Of a stretch of DNA of 36,448 bases, positions 33,224 to 36,448 are shown piece after piece; within the stretch, counting starts at the first letter, position 1; every line of letters starts with the position of its first letter. The notes beneath the pieces were generated by a model. It did not search any database. It saw nothing but the letters and a program-made list of their open reading frames with translations, and was not told the DNA's origin. Origin of the DNA: Bacillota bacterium (GTDB lineage: Bacteria > Bacillota > TC1); contig JAGXHY010000024.1 of assembly GCA_024635925.1 (NCBI GenBank), positions 1-36,448 of the forward strand. The letters are read 5' to 3'. The translations under genes and the position numbers were made by a program.

Positions 33224-33475
33224 ATGGAAATACCCATTTGGAAGAAAACCATGCTAAGCCCTATAGAATATTCCACCTATTCAAACCTATCAGTCAAGAT
33301 GATCTATGAGTATTGCCATAAAAGAAGAATCCCTTGCCTTAGAACTGGAAGAGGAGACTTTAAGATACATAGGACCTCAGCTGATGAAGCTCTAATGAAT
33401 ATGGCACTAAGTCATGAAGGTTATGAACAAGTGGAAAGTCCTAAAGGAAAGAAAAGAAGAAAAAGTGTTATATAA
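33224..33475 (+). CDS. Excisionase-like helix-turn-helix protein (83 aa)
   Basis: Small basic protein with PIEYSTYSNLSVKMIYEYCHKRRIPCLRTGRGDFKIHRTSADEAL. This is the winged-helix pattern of MerR/Xis-type excisionases (compare Tn916 Xis). A Lys/Arg-rich tail follows. It is encoded in the early operon, away from int, as in Tn916-like and many Firmicute phages. It might instead be an ordinary regulator. The ATG follows AAAGGAG. Confidence 0.72.
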   Translation: MEIPIWKKTMLSPIEYSTYSNLSVKMIYEYCHKRRIPCLRTGRGDFKIHRTSADEALMNMALSHEGYEQVESPKGKKRRKSVI

Positions 33476-33488
33476 GGAGGAGGATAAA

Positions 33489-33971
33489 ATGAATATTTAT
33501 GAAATCAAAAGAGAGTATGAGGTCTTATCACAGTACTTAGAAGATAATGACCTGGACAAGGAGAGCTTCAAGGAAGCCTTCTTAAACATTGAAGGGAGCT
33601 TAAGTGATAAGTGTGAGAACTATGTCAAACTGATTAAGAATCTTGAAGGAGATATTGAAGCTCATAAGGGAGAAGAAAAGCGCCTTAGTGAAAAGCGTAA
33701 GGCAATGGAGAATAAAGTGCTAAGACTTAAACAAACCATCTATGAAGTATTAAAGGATATGAAGCTAGAGAGCCTTAAGGCTGGGACCTTTAATTTAAGG
33801 ATCCAAAACAATGCACCCTCAGTAGATATTCTAGACCAGGAGGTTATACCAGAAGAATATAAGAGTTATGAAGTGAAACTGGATAAAAAAGGAATACTAG
33901 AAGACTTAAAACTTGGGAAGCTGGTAGCAGGAGCTGAAATAAAGCAAAGTGAATCATTAAGGATTAGATAA
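33489..33971 (+). CDS. Siphovirus Gp157-family protein (160 aa)
   Basis: The start at ATG 33489 is chosen for AGGAGGAGG upstream; an upstream in-frame extension overlaps the Xis-like gene. The product is a long charged coiled coil (LIKNLEGDIEAHKGEEKRLSEKRKAMENKV...LKQTIYEVLKDM) with a C-terminal FNLRIQNNAPSVDI...EEYKSYEVKLDKKGILEDLK. This matches Gp157 (PF05565), a family linked to phage resistance in Streptococcus thermophilus phage Sfi studies and found beside recombination genes. Confidence 0.85.
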   Translation: MNIYEIKREYEVLSQYLEDNDLDKESFKEAFLNIEGSLSDKCENYVKLIKNLEGDIEAHKGEEKRLSEKRKAMENKVLRLKQTIYEVLKDMKLESLKAGTFNLRIQNNAPSVDILDQEVIPEEYKSYEVKLDKKGILEDLKLGKLVAGAEIKQSESLRIR

Positions 33972-33981
33972 GGAGGAACAT

Positions 33982-34737
33982 ATGGAAAACAAGAATACAG
34001 CCCTAACCATTATGGAGGGTATAGATAATCAGGTAATGGCAAGTTCAATAAATAAAATAAGGGCCTTTCAAGGAGTGATCAAGCATCAGTTTACTGAAAA
34101 GCATGACTATGGAATAATTCCTGGAACTGGTAATAAGCCGGTGTTACTAAAACCTGGTGCTGAAAAGATTTGTATGTTAATGGGACTTTCAACTGAGTTT
34201 AATTCTATTGATAGCACCAGGGATTTTGAAAAGGGCTTTTTCCAATATCAGATAAAGTGTAGGTTACTAAAAAATGGTGAGGTTATAACTGAAGGACTAG
34301 GTTCAGCAAATACTAAAGAACGTAAGTTTATAAAGCAGGATCCTTTTTCAATGGATAACACAGTATTAAAGATGGCCAAGAAAAGAGCACTTGTTGATGC
34401 GGTACTTTTAGTGGCAAGCCTTTCAGATGTCTTTACTCAAGATATAGAGGATATGACAGATATTGCAGGAGGAGTAGCAGGTGAAAAAGGACAGGTCTTT
34501 GATGATGACAGTCTAATCTCACAGGCCCAGGCTAAAAGGATGTTTGCAGTTAGTGGAGGAAACTCTGAACTATGTACAGAGGCAATTGGTAAGTATGGGT
34601 ACAAAAGCAGCAAGGAAGTTTGTAAGAAGGATTATGACTCTATCATCAAGTACATAGAGGACAAGAAGAATGGAGTTCCTGAAGCTGAGGAGTTTACAGA
34701 AGAAGATATTGATAGGGTTTTTGGTAATGCAGTTTAA
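33982..34737 (+). CDS. Phage early protein, putative recombination/ssDNA-annealing type
   Basis: The 251-residue protein has the motifs HDYGIIPGTGNKPVLLKPGAEKICMLMGL and MAKKRALVDAVLLVASLSDVFTQDIED. These are typical of a widespread phage family placed between Gp157 and nuclease or SSB genes. The position suggests single-strand annealing or recombination, but I cannot assign a fold with certainty. The ATG follows AAGGAGG. The acidic C-terminus (EEFTEEDIDRVFG) resembles tails of ssDNA-associated proteins. Confidence 0.72.
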   Translation: MENKNTALTIMEGIDNQVMASSINKIRAFQGVIKHQFTEKHDYGIIPGTGNKPVLLKPGAEKICMLMGLSTEFNSIDSTRDFEKGFFQYQIKCRLLKNGEVITEGLGSANTKERKFIKQDPFSMDNTVLKMAKKRALVDAVLLVASLSDVFTQDIEDMTDIAGGVAGEKGQVFDDDSLISQAQAKRMFAVSGGNSELCTEAIGKYGYKSSKEVCKKDYDSIIKYIEDKKNGVPEAEEFTEEDIDRVFGNAV

Positions 34738-35092
34738 GATAAGTGAGTCCCAATTGCAGATTCTAATATTTGACTGGTGTCATGTAAATAGGTACAGGTA
34801 TCCAGAATTGGAGTTGTTGTTTCATATACCAAATGGTGGGTATAGAAATATTGCTACAGCTAAAAGGTTAAAGGCGGAAGGAGTGAAGTCTGGGGTACCA
34901 GATCTCCTTTTGCCTATAGCAAGAGGAGGCTATCATGGTCTATTTCTTGAAGTAAAGACCAAGGGTGGTGTTGTGTCTAATAATCAAAAGTTGTGGCTAA
35001 ATACTTTAAGTGAACAAGGTTATCTTACGAGTGTTGCCTATTCCTTTGATGAAGCAATTGGGGTAATTAAAAAATATTTAGAAGAAAAATAA
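34727..35092 (+). CDS. VRR-NUC domain nuclease (121 aa)
   Basis: Stand-alone PD-(D/E)xK nuclease of the VRR-NUC family. HIPNGGYR, GVKSGVPDLLLP and LFLEVKTKGGVVSNNQKLWL contain the catalytic Asp and Glu-x-Lys. Start ATG 34727 overlaps the upstream stop by 11 bases; a longer in-frame reading is internal to the previous gene. Such phage proteins are probable Holliday-junction or structure-specific nucleases in replication/recombination modules. Confidence 0.9.
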   Translation: MQFKISESQLQILIFDWCHVNRYRYPELELLFHIPNGGYRNIATAKRLKAEGVKSGVPDLLLPIARGGYHGLFLEVKTKGGVVSNNQKLWLNTLSEQGYLTSVAYSFDEAIGVIKKYLEEK

Positions 35093-35126
35093 TACTAAGA
35101 TATTTTAGTATGGGAAGGAGTAGATT

Positions 35127-35504
35127 ATGAAGGATGTATTTAAGGAAAGAATATTTAGTATTCCTGAAGGTAAGTATAAAGAGCTGTTGGTTATTTTATC
35201 AAATAGGAGAACTATTGATACTGCTATTAGTAGGTATGAGCTGGCAGTTAGACTTAAAATGAGTGACAGAGATGTACGGGAGCTTATAACCAGGGCCAGA
35301 AAAAGTCGCTTCCCTATAGTTATTAATCATAATGAAGGTGGCTATTACTTAACAGATAGTATTGATGAGATTGAAACTTTTAGGAACAGGGAACTCCATT
35401 CTAGGATTGGTGATCTTAAAGCAACTGATGAAGGAATGTGTGGAGCTATAGAATATCTAAAAGGTAACAATCCTGAGCAGATCTCCATTGATGAGGTGAT
35501 TTAA
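35127..35504 (+). CDS. Phage winged-helix/HTH protein (125 aa)
   Basis: Contains a putative HTH (ISRYELAVRLKMSDRDVRELITRARKSRFPIV) followed by the wing-like INHNEGGYYLTDS. This arrangement is seen in small phage regulators and replication accessory proteins. The ATG follows GGAAGGAG, and the stop codon directly abuts the next start. Precise function unknown. Confidence 0.75.
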   Translation: MKDVFKERIFSIPEGKYKELLVILSNRRTIDTAISRYELAVRLKMSDRDVRELITRARKSRFPIVINHNEGGYYLTDSIDEIETFRNRELHSRIGDLKATDEGMCGAIEYLKGNNPEQISIDEVI

Positions 35505-36329
35505 TTGGCATACTATAGAACAGTCAATATAGACTTTTGGCAAGATGTGAAGGTGGTAGATAACTTTTCACCAGAGGATAAATATTTCATGTTATACCTA
35601 TTAACTAATCCTAAAACTAATCTAATAGGATGTTATGAATTATCCATTAGAACAGCTTCCTCGGAAACAGGATATAACAAGGAAACCATAGAAAGATTAT
35701 TAAATAGACTTAAGAATTCTCATAACGTTATTGACTATGATGATAATACAAAAGAGGTAATAATCTTTAACTGGTATAAATACAACTGGACCAAAAGTGA
35801 AAAACTAGAGAAAGCCTTAGTTAAAGATATTGAAAAAGTTAAGAATATCAATTTTAAAAACTATTTAACAGAGTTATTAAAAAATAGAGATACCGTATCT
35901 ATACCCTATCCATACCCTATAGATAAAGAAGAAATACAAGAAGGATACCCTATGGATACATCTGTTACTGTTACTGGTACTGTTACTGGTTCTGATGTTG
36001 ATACTGTTTCTGGTACTGATACTGAAAGTGATGGTATATATAAAAATATTATAAATCATTTAAATGAGAAGGCTGGAACAAAATATAAGGACAATATTAA
36101 AAAAACAAAGGATTTAATCAAAGCTAGGTTGAATGAGGGTTTTAAAGAAGAGAACTTCTATCAGGTAATTGATATAAAGGTTAAAGACTGGAAGAGTGAT
36201 AAAAAGATGAAACAATATCTAAGACCAGAAACACTTTTTAGCAACAAGTTTGAGTCATACCTTAATCAAGAAGTAACAGGCAATTCAAAAGTTATAAATC
36301 TGCCATTTATAGAGGAGGAGGAGTATTGA
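35505..36329 (+). CDS. Phage replisome organiser with conserved C-terminal (Phg_2220_C) domain
   Basis: The start is TTG at 35505, directly after the previous TAA, with TGAGGTG upstream. Residues about 1-115 form a winged-helix replication-initiator domain (YYRTVNIDFWQDVKVVDNFSPEDKYFMLYLLTNP). A Thr/Val/Ser/Asp-rich linker (about 150-176) is encoded by imperfect repeats. Residues about 180-260 (INHLNEKAGTKYKDN...KQYLRPETLFSNKFESYLNQ) match the phage C-terminal domain PF09524. It should bind the phage origin and recruit the helicase via the loader encoded next. Confidence 0.88.
   Translation: MAYYRTVNIDFWQDVKVVDNFSPEDKYFMLYLLTNPKTNLIGCYELSIRTASSETGYNKETIERLLNRLKNSHNVIDYDDNTKEVIIFNWYKYNWTKSEKLEKALVKDIEKVKNINFKNYLTELLKNRDTVSIPYPYPIDKEEIQEGYPMDTSVTVTGTVTGSDVDTVSGTDTESDGIYKNIINHLNEKAGTKYKDNIKKTKDLIKARLNEGFKEENFYQVIDIKVKDWKSDKKMKQYLRPETLFSNKFESYLNQEVTGNSKVINLPFIEEEEY
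35961..36030 (+). repeat. Imperfect short repeats in the replisome-organiser linker
   Basis: Variants of TGTTACTGGTAC and GATACTG recur through this stretch and encode a Val/Thr/Gly/Ser/Asp linker. It may mark a linker that changes length, or a DnaA-independent iteron-like origin; the repeats are irregular, so I favour the linker reading. Confidence 0.5.
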
Positions 36330-36448
36330 GTTATATCGAAAATATCAAAAATCTTAAAATTACAGAAAACCAATATAAATGTGAAGTCTGTAGAGATATA
36401 GGTTATCTGATAGAAAATGGATCAGCTAAGGAATGCGAATGTAGATAT
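36326..36448 (+). CDS. DnaC/IstB-like helicase loader, partial (N-terminus only)
   Basis: The start is TTG at 36326, after GAGGAGGAGGAG, overlapping the previous stop (ATTGA); it runs off the window end. The visible 41 residues include YKCEVCRDIGYL and ECECRY, the cysteine-rich zinc-binding N-terminus common in phage DnaC-like loaders. The ATPase domain lies beyond the window. The position after the replisome organiser supports the call. Confidence 0.72.
   Translation, partial: MSYIENIKNLKITENQYKCEVCRDIGYLIENGSAKECECRY

Noticed and set aside
35961..36030. Iteron-type replication origin in the replisome-organiser gene
   Set aside because: The repeats are irregular and simply code for a Thr/Val/Ser linker; no flanking AT-rich unwinding element is distinguishable from the general AT-rich background.

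Overview
The window comes from a low-GC, probably strictly anaerobic Firmicute of the Clostridia/Tissierellia type. The signs are AGGAGG ribosome-binding sites, AT-rich codon use, a selenocysteine-containing SelD, a Tad-type pseudopilin remnant and Clostridia-like phage genes. The placement is an inference from gene content; no species marker is present.

Chromosomal backbone (1-17,687). A leftward ABC-2 exporter operon (one ATPase and three related permeases, the last cut by the window edge) diverges from a rightward aromatic amino-acid operon, aroF-tyrA-aroB-aroA-aroC-pheA. A consensus promoter, a 30-codon leader ORF packed with Phe/Tyr/Trp codons and a strong intrinsic terminator precede aroF. 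Together they look like classical ribosome-mediated attenuation, which is unexpected in a Firmicute. Then follow a CYTH protein, a LysR regulator, an iron-sulfur (QueG-like) protein, an M18 aminopeptidase, selD with an in-frame UGA (Sec13) plus a putative bacterial SECIS hairpin, a PF06541 membrane protein, and three genes related to Tad-pilus accessory proteins with extremely G+T-rich coding strands. The backbone ends at tRNA-Leu(CAA).

Defence segment (17,770-30,712). Composition changes directly after the tRNA. First comes an EcoprrI-like type I restriction locus, hsdM-hsdS-prrC-hsdR. The HsdS is half-size with a 12-bp TAEL repeat, and the PrrC-type anticodon nuclease keeps its Arg/Glu/His triad. 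A two-gene CBASS-like pair (CD-NTase plus SLATT 2-TM effector) follows. Next are a HEPN-motif protein, an unrecognised protein, a pRiA4b ORF-3-like protein and a membrane-anchored unknown. All are co-directional and most have their own strong RBS. This is a layered, abortive-infection-rich island.

Prophage segment (30,723-36,448, runs off the right edge). A leftward integrase operon (ImmA-like metalloprotease, small basic protein, possible 30-aa ORF, tyrosine integrase) and a leftward XRE repressor face a rightward early operon (Cro-like, Xis-like, Gp157-like, an unknown phage protein, VRR-NUC nuclease, HTH protein, replisome organiser, DnaC-like loader). Five copies of a 15-bp palindrome TAGAATNNNATTCTA sit at the switch promoters. 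The only integrase lies 13 kb from the tRNA and no second one is seen. The simplest reading is that the tRNA is the left attachment site and the defence genes are prophage cargo, but two adjacent elements cannot be excluded.
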